DNA of 64,000 bases from Citrobacter sp. R56 (GTDB lineage: Bacteria; Pseudomonadota; Gammaproteobacteria; Enterobacterales; Enterobacteriaceae). The stretch covers positions 2,480,001-2,544,000 of the forward strand of contig NZ_CP069159.1 of assembly GCF_016811995.1 (NCBI RefSeq), written 5' to 3'. Shown here piece by piece: positions 21,523 to 30,825 of the stretch. A program made the position numbers and the translations under genes. Numbering within the stretch: the stretch's first letter is position 1; each line of letters begins with the position of its first letter. Below the pieces are notes generated by a model. It was not told where the DNA came from. It searched no databases and saw only the letters and a list, made by a program, of their open reading frames with translations.

Positions 21523-21792
21523 ATGAAAAACAAGAAAGCTGTTTTTATTGAAGGGCATATCATTGCAAACCGCCTTTTTGGAGATGCAAGGCCCCCCTTT
21601 TGTATCCACAGGGTTATGTTCAGTAACGGAAAATATGCGATCGTTCGGGCTGCATCCGGGATATGCTTCAAACCCGGAGACGTTATTCAACGAAACGATT
21701 GCGAATGGTTTTTCAACGATGAAAAAACTCGCCTGCTCTCCTTCGAATATCTCGAAGAAAACGAATCACAGAGGCAACTGCTTGAATATTAA
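21523..21792 (+). CDS. hypothetical protein (89 aa)
   Basis: An 89-residue frame from the ATG at 21523 (MKNKKAVFIEGHIIANRLFG), preceded by AAGGTG at good spacing. An upstream in-frame start at 21385 would overlap the zinc-ribbon gene and is unlikely. Predicted to be a small soluble, mixed alpha/beta protein with an acidic C-terminus (EYLEENESQRQLLEY). I do not recognise it. It lies 80 bases after the zinc-ribbon gene on the same strand, in AT-rich DNA typical of accessory genes. Confidence 0.6.
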   Translation: MKNKKAVFIEGHIIANRLFGDARPPFCIHRVMFSNGKYAIVRAASGICFKPGDVIQRNDCEWFFNDEKTRLLSFEYLEENESQRQLLEY

Positions 21793-22340
21793 TAATGTAT
21801 TAGTGAATTTATGAACAGATAAAAATCACTGATGTAAATACGGAAATTAGAATACAGGATGACGTTCCTGTTGCTGTTTATTAACTATTTTATCTTGTCA
21901 TTTCAAACGAAGGGACGCGGTCTTATTTAATACATATCGCCGAAGACTAATTTTCCTTATGCATTACAACGTTCAATGACATTAAGGAGAAGTTGTGCCA
22001 CAGGTCTGTACTAACGCTTTACTTCATCGTGCGAGACTGTTGCGCACATCGAAGTACCGAGAAAATTCCGTTTAGAAATGCATAGTTGGTACATAAAATT
22101 GTCAGCAAAAAGGTGCGCTCCCAAGGGTTCTGATAGATAAATCATAAACATTCTCATCTACTGTACAACTTTAGGCCATCAACTCGGATGCCCCCCATTT
22201 TTTCTTCATCAGGCGCATTGACTTCTCGCTCGGCTTACTCCCCTTCGATTAAGTCCACTTTGCTGTACTTTGTTTGTTGATTATGTCCTTTCTGAAATAT
22301 AATCAGATGTTGATAAACACTGAAATGAAGCAGGTAGCTG
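21793..22340. other. AT-rich gap with no recognisable gene
   Basis: No frame here looks convincing. There is a 6-bp hairpin at 21854-21871 (ACAGGA/TCCTGT). A possible GTG-initiated 26-codon frame starts near 21994 behind AAGGAGA, but its product (VPQVCTNALLHRARLL...) has no recognisable features and is not called. Confidence 0.5.
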
Positions 22341-22481
22341 ATGGAAATTGATCTCGATAATCTGGTCTTTAACGGACTGGAAGAAGCGGAAGAGCGTAAT
22401 GCAGAGCGTCTTGATGATGCAGACAAAAAAGCGCAAGCGATTGTGGCCGATGATGACTGCGGCGACGCCTGCAAAATCTAA
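22341..22481 (+). CDS. small acidic protein with C-terminal Cys pair (46 aa)
   Basis: A 46-residue frame starting MEIDLDNLVFNGLEEAEERN and ending ADDDCGDACKI. It is strongly acidic, predicted mostly helical in the first 35 residues, and ends with a Cys-x3-Cys tail in an Asp-rich context. A strong intrinsic terminator follows four bases after the stop, and the start has the purine run GAAATGAAGCAGG upstream, so it looks like a complete monocistronic gene. I do not recognise the family. Metal binding or redox by the CGDAC tail is conjecture. Confidence 0.7.
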   Translation: MEIDLDNLVFNGLEEAEERNAERLDDADKKAQAIVADDDCGDACKI

Positions 22482-22484
22482 TGT

Positions 22485-22510
22485 TTAAACCGGCTTCGCG
22501 CCGGTTTTTT
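22485..22510 (+). terminator. terminator of the small acidic gene
   Basis: AACCGGC and GCCGGTT pair around TTCGC and run into TTTTTT, immediately after the stop codon at 22481. Confidence 0.92.
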
Positions 22511-22590
22511 AATGTCATTGATTCCTTCTTGCCCTATTGAGACTTCCCCGCAGATAGCAGACAATTCAGCCTTATGGCTGGAGAATGACC

Positions 22591-23400
22591 ATGTCTTTGA
22601 AAATCAGCGTGCTACTTGAAAATCATCTGGCAAAAGAAAGCCACAATACCTCGCCATTGATATCCAAACCCGGCCTCAGTTTGCTCATTGAAGACGGTCA
22701 GGACAGACTACTGTTCGATACCGGCCCCGATGATAGCTTTCTGAAAAATGCCCTGAACATGGGGATTGATCTCAACACCCTGACGGCAGCTCTCCTTTCC
22801 CATGGACACTATGACCATTGTGGTGGCGTACCGTGGCTCCCGGAAAAGACGCGGATCATCTGCCATCCTGCCATCAGTCAACCACGTTTTGCCGCGCTCA
22901 CATTTGCCGGGATAAAAGCAAAATTCAAAAAGTTGTCAGTCGACGTTGATTATTCACGCTTTATACAGGAACCGACATCAACACCGGTGGACATCAGCCC
23001 ACGTTTCATGTGGTCAGGCGAGATCTCAACCCCTTCTCCAAAAGCCTATGGCGTACTTGGCGATCCTGCTCGGTCCACAGATTACATTCAGGATGAGGGG
23101 GTGTTGATCTATAAATCGACACAGGGACTGGTGATCATCACTGGCTGCGGTCATAAGGGGATTATCAACATTGTACGTCACTGCCAAAAAATCACCGGCA
23201 TCACGCGTATCCATGCCATTGTCGGCGGGCTGCATCTGCGTAGTGCGTCGCCGTGGACTTTATGGAAAATCAGACGTTTTCTCCGCAAGGAAAACCCAAC
23301 GTATATTTTCGCCTGCCATTGCACGGGTTGGTGGGGAAAATTGTGGCTGCCTTCGCTGCACAGCCCTGCGACGGGGGAAGTGGTCGTCATTCCGGAATAA
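22591..23400 (+). CDS. metallo-beta-lactamase-fold hydrolase (COG1237 type)
   Basis: A 269-residue cytoplasmic protein from the ATG at 22591, which has GGAG at better spacing than the ATG two codons earlier (22585). The metal motif SHGHYDHCGG is intact (H71, H73, D75, H76), with later ligands in ITGCGHKGI and near the end CHCTGW. The layout, with LLFDTGPDDSFLKNA before the motif and a long insert after it, fits the family annotated as 7,8-dihydropterin-6-methyl-4-(beta-D-ribofuranosyl)aminobenzene-phosphate synthase-like. That name reflects an archaeal member; the bacterial substrate is unknown. It lies between the small acidic gene and the convergent ydhT. Confidence 0.8.
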   Translation: MSLKISVLLENHLAKESHNTSPLISKPGLSLLIEDGQDRLLFDTGPDDSFLKNALNMGIDLNTLTAALLSHGHYDHCGGVPWLPEKTRIICHPAISQPRFAALTFAGIKAKFKKLSVDVDYSRFIQEPTSTPVDISPRFMWSGEISTPSPKAYGVLGDPARSTDYIQDEGVLIYKSTQGLVIITGCGHKGIINIVRHCQKITGITRIHAIVGGLHLRSASPWTLWKIRRFLRKENPTYIFACHCTGWWGKLWLPSLHSPATGEVVVIPE

Positions 23401-23459
23401 GAGACATCGCGGCGCGTTGAGCGGGCAATAGTCGACCTGTATTGAGACTCCAGACTGAC

Positions 23460-24416
23460 TCAGCACGCCACAAACTGGTGGTGTTCATTGAGCCGGTATT
23501 TCACCCCAGCCTGAATATTGTCCTCCCCTTCAATGGCAACGGCAAAGCGTGTGCGAACCCCATCGTGATAGGCTAACGCGGCGCACCCTCCGGGTCCAAG
23601 AATGATGGAATCCACATGCCCGACGCTGGCGATAACGGCATGTTCGCCACTGGCAACTATATGAACGTTATCACCGCTATTGGCTATTTTAGGTTGTTCA
23701 CCGAAGCAGGTAATGTGTGACAGATCGCCCGCGCTGGCGATATTACTTCTGCTGCCGAGGGTACTGACTCGCACACGCATTCCCGTATTGGCGATTCGCA
23801 TGCTATTTCCGGCGCTGCTAACGCGGGTTGAATTCCCCGCCACCACCACACGGGCACGATCGCCTGAACTGCCAATGTGGGCGTTATATCCCACACTGCC
23901 AATACGCACGCCATAACCCGCACTGGCAATCTGTGTGGCATAACCGGCACTGCTCAGCCAACCATTGTCCCCTGTGCTGCCGATATAACTGTGGGTCCCT
24001 GCGCTGGCCACTTTCACATTGTCTCCGGCACAGCCTAACCGCACGTTATCGCCCGCACTGCAGATCTGCGCGCTATTCTCCGCATTCGCCAGCTGTTCTT
24101 TATCTTTAACCATGGACAATTTACTGAAACAGGGGGCAACGCTTTCCGCATCATGAGGAAAAATGGCATTCGGCGGAGTCAGTGCATTCGCCAAAAAATC
24201 CATGGTACGAATATCCTGACGCACAAAGTTCTCTTCACCCAGCCACTTTGTCCACGCATATTCCACCAGACTGTTTGCCCAATCCGCATAACCTTCGAAC
24301 TGGAGCGTGCGATGCACGTCTGCGTAACTCCCCCCATCAGGAAAATGGCGAATAAACCATCGATACATTACGGGCCCGACACGCCAGGCCCGCAAATCCT
24401 TACGCGTAATAACCAT
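23460..24416 (-). CDS. ydhT: YdhT, nonapeptide-repeat protein of the ydh operon
   Basis: A 318-residue protein whose N-terminal ~60 residues (MVITRKDLRAWRVGPVMYRW...) form a conserved cap. From residue 118 to about 276 there are consecutive nine-residue repeats with a hydrophobic residue at position 1 and Gly at position 5, for example IASAGYGVR, IGSVGYNAH, IGSSGDRAR. Eighteen positions stay in exact register without indels, 17 of them with the Gly. A C-terminal cap (CAALAYHDGVRTRFAVAIEG...) follows. Such regular spacing predicts a beta-solenoid or beta-roll. It is the last gene of ydhYVWXUT, three bases after ydhU. Role in the oxidoreductase complex is unknown. The E. coli protein is, from memory, about 270 residues, so repeat number may vary. 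Confidence 0.9.
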   Translation of the reverse strand: MVITRKDLRAWRVGPVMYRWFIRHFPDGGSYADVHRTLQFEGYADWANSLVEYAWTKWLGEENFVRQDIRTMDFLANALTPPNAIFPHDAESVAPCFSKLSMVKDKEQLANAENSAQICSAGDNVRLGCAGDNVKVASAGTHSYIGSTGDNGWLSSAGYATQIASAGYGVRIGSVGYNAHIGSSGDRARVVVAGNSTRVSSAGNSMRIANTGMRVRVSTLGSRSNIASAGDLSHITCFGEQPKIANSGDNVHIVASGEHAVIASVGHVDSIILGPGGCAALAYHDGVRTRFAVAIEGEDNIQAGVKYRLNEHHQFVAC

Positions 24417-24419
24417 CGA

Positions 24420-25205
24420 TCAATGCCGGTGGTAGCCATCTACCATGCACTTGAAGGTTTCGCCCGGCGTGCGACCTGTTGTGCATAAATAGAGATGACC
24501 AAAAATGAAAAACAGACTGACTATGGATAACGCAAAATGCGCCTGCAACAGCCAGTAACGAACGCCCGGGAACAGATCGCCGACGACCTGAGGGTAAAGC
24601 GACAACAAGCCGGTTATCAACAGTAGCGGCAGTAATCCATACATCACACCAACATAGGCAGCCTGCTGCAGCGGGTTAAACTTCGAGCGCACACTTGCCG
24701 GAAACGGGTGCGATTCCCCCTGCATAATGCCGAACAGATAGAAACGCGTCTGCCGAAGCGCACGGCTTACCCACCCCTGGCGCTGAATAATGTAATGATG
24801 ACCGTTACCGCCCGCCAGGTTGATCAACACGAATCCAATCCAGCATATCAGCAGCAGGAAGCCACAGACTTCATGCACCGCCAGCAGACTTTTGATCGCC
24901 GACGGGCTGGCGAGAGTGAAATGATTAATCAGGCCGCTGACCAACAGCAACAGAAATAACAACGCATTAGACCAATGCCATAGCCTGACCGCTTTTGAGT
25001 ACAAATAGACTTTCTCCCCGTGACTCGCCGACTTCTGATTCACGGATCGAAAACGTAAAATGGCGTGCAGCGCCAGAACCAACCCCATCGCCACCAGCAT
25101 CAAACCGGCAATCACCAACCAGACAGGCCAGTATTCCGCTGAAAACAGGGGGACATAGCGGGCGAGCTGCATGTGAAACTGTTCGGCACTCTGCGACGCG
25201 TTCAT
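24420..25205 (-). CDS. ydhU: cytochrome b subunit YdhU
   Basis: A 261-residue integral membrane protein with about five hydrophobic helices, of the dihaem cytochrome b561/PhsC (thiosulfate reductase) kind. Likely haem-ligand histidines fall in VRLWHWSNALLFLLL, LINHFTLAS, LLAVHEVCGFLLL and LLQAHFALSIVSLFFIFGHLY. It probably exchanges electrons between the quinone pool and the YdhX/YdhY iron-sulfur proteins. The start ATG overlaps the ydhX stop by 4 bases, so the genes are translationally coupled. Confidence 0.92.
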   Translation of the reverse strand: MNASQSAEQFHMQLARYVPLFSAEYWPVWLVIAGLMLVAMGLVLALHAILRFRSVNQKSASHGEKVYLYSKAVRLWHWSNALLFLLLLVSGLINHFTLASPSAIKSLLAVHEVCGFLLLICWIGFVLINLAGGNGHHYIIQRQGWVSRALRQTRFYLFGIMQGESHPFPASVRSKFNPLQQAAYVGVMYGLLPLLLITGLLSLYPQVVGDLFPGVRYWLLQAHFALSIVSLFFIFGHLYLCTTGRTPGETFKCMVDGYHRH

Positions 25206-25870
25206 ACATTTTCCTTTTTAATCAAATGTTGACCGAACCGGCGATACAGATGGGGTTTGCCTGCGCCTGGAAGTTGATGCTCGTAGTATTTGTTTTCCCG
25301 CAGCCATGCCTGAATTTCTGGACTGTCTTCACGCCCAAAAATCAACGCGTGCTCTGGACAGGCACTGACACAAATGGGAGGAAAGCCTTTCGCCAGACGG
25401 CTTTCAGCGCAGAAATCGCATTTATCTGCCACTTTAGTTTGTGGGTTGAGATAACGAACCTGATACGGGCACGCGCCGATACAGTAGCTGCATCCAATGC
25501 AGCGGGATGTATCTACTCGCACAATACCGTTTTCGTCTCGCCAGGAGGCCCCGGTCGGACAAACGTCAATACAGGGCGCATTCTCGCAGTGCTGACAAGA
25601 CTGACGAAAATAGTGATACAGAGTTTCATTTTCGTTATCAGACACCGGGATATGCGCGATCGACAAACGGCTCCCCTGCGGGGGGACATGGTTCGTTTTA
25701 CGGCACGCACGTGCGCATAAATTACAGCCATTACACAGTGATTCGTCGTGAATCATGGCGTAGCGCACGTCTTTGGTCTGTTTCGTGCCGGCTACTACCT
25801 TTTGACCGGGGCCGGTGAAAAAGATCACCGTCCCCATGCCAATTACAAATTTTCGTCGAGTGAAGGACAT
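25202..25870 (-). CDS. ydhX: 4Fe-4S ferredoxin-type protein YdhX with Tat signal
   Basis: A 222-residue protein from the ATG at 25870, which gives a twin-arginine signal (MSFTRRKFVIGMGTVIFF) and has GAGGA seven bases upstream; an in-frame ATG at 25921 adds 17 non-signal-like residues. Four 4Fe-4S cysteine clusters of the NrfC/DmsB/HybA kind are visible: CNGCNLCARAC, CQHCENAPCIDVC, CIGCSYCIGAC and CDFC...CVSAC. It would act on the periplasmic face as an electron wire between YdhU and the catalytic partner. Gene order ydhY-V-W-X-U-T matches E. coli. Confidence 0.93.
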   Translation of the reverse strand: MSFTRRKFVIGMGTVIFFTGPGQKVVAGTKQTKDVRYAMIHDESLCNGCNLCARACRKTNHVPPQGSRLSIAHIPVSDNENETLYHYFRQSCQHCENAPCIDVCPTGASWRDENGIVRVDTSRCIGCSYCIGACPYQVRYLNPQTKVADKCDFCAESRLAKGFPPICVSACPEHALIFGREDSPEIQAWLRENKYYEHQLPGAGKPHLYRRFGQHLIKKENV

Positions 25871-25933
25871 CGGGTTATCCTCTAATGCTGTGACAGAGAC
25901 AGTCCACACATTCCATGACATCTACCTGAAAAA

Positions 25934-26584
25934 TCAGGGGTTCTGATACTGCTCAACCTCAAGCCATTCACATAAGCCATAGGCTTTTCCGTAGCTCATA
26001 AAACGCTCGCTAAACAGATAAGGCTCTGCGTTTGATGACTCCACGCGGCGTATATCCGCATAGTCCGGATGAACGTCCATCGTTGCCAGCGCCGCCTCTA
26101 TCTCTTGCGGTTCAAAGCGGTACGGCGGTTGTTCCAGCATGGCGACTTTGTAAGGTCGGGGATACGTGCGGCAATCAAAACGCACCGCCTCGGCAACCGC
26201 ACGGCAGATATCCCTTTCCACCACCTGCACACACATGTCGGCATAGTTTTCGGTCATCGTCTGCGTGCTGTAGTAGTACTCATCCTGGCTACCTTTCACA
26301 CAGGTAATATCCGTCCCCCTTTCGCCCTGGCGCAGACTTTCCAGCAGAGGATCGAGATCCTCTTCGGTCAACAAATAGGGCGGCAGCGTAAACAGACTAC
26401 GCGCCACCAGGTTTCCCGATGCCGAATGCTGGCGGATAAAATCCGCCACAATTTCTACTGGATTCGCCGCTTCCGCCGGTGTATCGCCTTGCTCTTCCTG
26501 AGGACGTAACGCATGAAACCACTGGCGTTTCTCGACGTCGATCTCTGGAGCATCCTGGGCTGAAACGCTATCTACATGGCTCAT
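25934..26584 (-). CDS. ydhW: YdhW, accessory protein of the ydh oxidoreductase operon
   Basis: A 216-residue soluble protein from the ATG at 26584 (MSHVDSVSAQDAPEIDVEKR), with AGGAACGC upstream, 13 bases after the ydhV stop. A longer frame to 26647 would overlap ydhV. No cofactor motif is evident; the middle contains LPPYLLTEEDLDPLLESL and the end LCEWLEVEQYQNP. It is known only as a conserved member of this operon. A chaperone or small-subunit role for YdhV is inference. Confidence 0.9.
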   Translation of the reverse strand: MSHVDSVSAQDAPEIDVEKRQWFHALRPQEEQGDTPAEAANPVEIVADFIRQHSASGNLVARSLFTLPPYLLTEEDLDPLLESLRQGERGTDITCVKGSQDEYYYSTQTMTENYADMCVQVVERDICRAVAEAVRFDCRTYPRPYKVAMLEQPPYRFEPQEIEAALATMDVHPDYADIRRVESSNAEPYLFSERFMSYGKAYGLCEWLEVEQYQNP

Positions 26585-26597
26585 CACGCGTTCCTTT

Positions 26598-28742
<2,145 letters not shown>

Positions 28743-28819
28743 TCACCGTCATCTCGCACTTTTTGCAAAACTGGATTCATTAAGGGAGGATAACGTATTG
28801 CGTTTCCACCTGAGATCAA

Positions 28820-29446
28820 TCAAACAGTAATCTCTTTCCACTCAATTATTTTTAATGCCCCGGTCGGGCAAGCATTAGCGCATTCGCCGCATAAAACACA
28901 CTTTGAAGACTTTTTGGTTTCGGTGTTTACGGTGGCCATCATCCAGGGGCAAGCGGTCGTACATGCACTGCAACCAATGCACCGCTTATGATCAACGACA
29001 ATACAGCCCTCTTCCTGTTGCCAGGTAATGGCGCCGATGGGACACACCTTCATACATTGCGGATCTTTGCACTGACGGCAGGTATCAGGGGTATAGTTCA
29101 AATCACCGTACAAGCCGCCGCCGGAGCCGACGCCAGCATCGCCAAAGAAGTAATTACGATGGATCTTAATGCGAGAAAAGAACGTTCCCACCGCGCCATC
29201 GTTATAATTGGTACAGGAAATCTCGCAACGATGACATCCCGTACAGCGAGCGCGCTGGGTGACCAGAACGCCTTTCGGTGTATTAATCAGTCCTACTGTG
29301 CCACTGTCTATATCTTCCTGCTTGCAGCCAAAGAGTGACAACAACGCAGGCGCAATCGTTAATCCCGCCAGCCCTTTTCCTGATATACGCAAAAATTCAA
29401 GCCGCGTTAAACCGAAATCTAAAAGTGGACGATCAACCTGGTTCAT
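28820..29446 (-). CDS. ydhY: 4Fe-4S ferredoxin-type protein YdhY
   Basis: A 208-residue protein with four 4Fe-4S motifs (CTGCHRCEISC, CRQCKDPQCMKVC, CIGCSACTTAC, CVLCGECANAC). The N-terminus carries a Tat-like segment LTRLEFLRISGKGLAGLTIA in which Leu replaces the second Arg of the twin-arginine pair. It is the first gene of ydhYVWXUT, 119 bases before ydhV, with a leader of about 200 bases behind a perfect FNR site. Predicted electron carrier to or from YdhV. How it is exported, if it is, is unclear. Confidence 0.94.
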   Translation of the reverse strand: MNQVDRPLLDFGLTRLEFLRISGKGLAGLTIAPALLSLFGCKQEDIDSGTVGLINTPKGVLVTQRARCTGCHRCEISCTNYNDGAVGTFFSRIKIHRNYFFGDAGVGSGGGLYGDLNYTPDTCRQCKDPQCMKVCPIGAITWQQEEGCIVVDHKRCIGCSACTTACPWMMATVNTETKKSSKCVLCGECANACPTGALKIIEWKEITV

Positions 29447-29649
29447 TTATTTTGCATCCTCTTTGCAAACGCAGTGCTGACAACATCTCCCAGGCCAATT
29501 GTAATTATGCAAAAACAGAGCCTCTAATGTTGCCTCCAACACCTGGTGTTTTCGCCTTAACCGGATCTTGTAAAAGAGGATTAAATGCCAACGAACTAAT
29601 CCTTTAGGGTTAGGCATAAAGATAATGTGGTTATTCAGCAGGTATAACT

Positions 29650-29663
29650 TTGATCGTCATCAA
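29650..29663 (-). promoter_or_regulatory. FNR box of the ydhYVWXUT operon
   Basis: TTGATCGTCATCAA is an exact match to the FNR consensus TTGATN4ATCAA, 204 bases upstream of ydhY. In E. coli this operon is activated by FNR from a distant site with a long leader. The stretch 29447-29917 otherwise holds no gene. Confidence 0.85.
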
Positions 29664-29917
29664 TTAAAAAACGGAAGGGAAATATTAAATGCGAAGTGAT
29701 ATTTATTATCATTAAATGAGTGGGTGATATTTATTCAATTCTATTTCAGATGTTTGTGACAAGTCTCGCAGATATAATAATACGTCGCCTTCGATATATA
29801 ATTAATCATACAGCGATTATTTCTGTTAATGAAAGAAATAGTATTTTCATATGGAAATAGTAACCCGAATATAAAGAATCAGAGATGGCGAAAGATATCG
29901 CCCATCTCCTTATCCCA

Positions 29918-30130
29918 TTAACCTGTTAATGCCCTGATGACCGTTTCCATCGCCTGTTTTTCCAGGTCGCTGCGCACGATACGCTGATTCGCTAACGCCG
30001 TTCTTAACACGCCAGCAATCACGACGTGTTTCGGTTCTTGCCCCAGATCGCGCATTTCCAGCACCACTTTGCCTACTACCCTGCACATTTCCCGGTACAG
30101 TTCGTCTTCTTTGCCTGGTTTTCCCATCAT
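29918..30130 (-). CDS. fumD: fumarase D (YdhZ)
   Basis: A 70-residue protein (MMGKPGKEDELYREMCRVVG...) nearly identical over its core to E. coli YdhZ/FumD, annotated there as a small fumarase-like protein of about 69 residues. It includes EMRDLGQEPKHVVIAGVLRTAL. Either of two adjacent ATGs could start it. Salmonella has a 70-residue frame next to the ttr genes at this same position. It lies between ydhY and ttrR on the same strand. The catalytic role is from the E. coli literature; nothing in the sequence itself proves it. Confidence 0.92.
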   Translation of the reverse strand: MMGKPGKEDELYREMCRVVGKVVLEMRDLGQEPKHVVIAGVLRTALANQRIVRSDLEKQAMETVIRALTG

Positions 30131-30240
30131 GTTTCACTCGTTGCCAGCATTAGCCAACAGCATATATCACTCCGTTGAAATAGACAAAATTCAATGAAAA
30201 TCAAATAAATAAAGATTGAAACTATTGCATAGTTATCGAT

Positions 30241-30825
30241 TTACAGCACCTGTTGCAGGCGATTAACAAGCTCCGCCAGGCTTCCGGCCTGCATTTTTTC
30301 CATCACCCTGGCGCGATGAACCTCTACGGTGCGCACCGCAATATTCATCACGCTGGCGATTTCGCGATTCATCAACCCTTTCGCGACCAGCGCCGCCAAC
30401 TCGCCCTCTTTTGGCGTGAGTTGTTGGTAACAGCGGATGATGGACTGCCGCGCAAACGCCGACGCCGACACTACCAGCGCATGTTCCAGCGCAGTCTGGA
30501 GGGGGCCGGCAGACACCGGCTTTTGCAGAAAATCGACCGCCCCGCGCTTCATTTGCTCCACCGCCATCGGGACATCCCCATGCCCGGTGAGAAACACGAC
30601 GGCCAGCGTACTGCCTCGCTGGCGCATCTCTTCATGCACGCTCTGACCATCCAGCCCAGGCATCCGCATATCCAGCAGCAGCACACCGGTTTGTCGCAAG
30701 TCCGCCTGTGCTAAAAAACGGCCGCCATCGTTCCAGCAACGAACCTCGTAACCTAAACTCCCCAGTAAAAAGGCACATGCGTCTGTCACTGCCACATCAT
30801 CATCCAGCAGATGAATGATCGCCAT
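30241..30825 (-). CDS. ttrR: tetrathionate response regulator TtrR
   Basis: A 194-residue FixJ/NarL-type response regulator. Receiver domain with acidic pocket D8-D9-D10, phospho-acceptor D52 in VLLLDMRMPGLDG, T80 and K102 (FLQKPVS). The C-terminal LuxR helix-turn-helix contains LTPKEGELAALVAKGLMNRE and VRTVEVHRARVMEKM. Start at 30825 (MAIIHLLDDD) has GGAGAG upstream and sits inside the 3' end of ttrS, overlapping by 26 bases. It activates ttrBCA with tetrathionate in Salmonella. Confidence 0.95.
   Translation of the reverse strand: MAIIHLLDDDVAVTDACAFLLGSLGYEVRCWNDGGRFLAQADLRQTGVLLLDMRMPGLDGQSVHEEMRQRGSTLAVVFLTGHGDVPMAVEQMKRGAVDFLQKPVSAGPLQTALEHALVVSASAFARQSIIRCYQQLTPKEGELAALVAKGLMNREIASVMNIAVRTVEVHRARVMEKMQAGSLAELVNRLQQVL

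Noticed and set aside
23582..24065. Regular DNA periodicity of 27 bases resembling a direct-repeat or CRISPR-like array
   Set aside because: The period is exactly nine codons in frame with ydhT; there are no unique spacers, so it is protein repeat structure.
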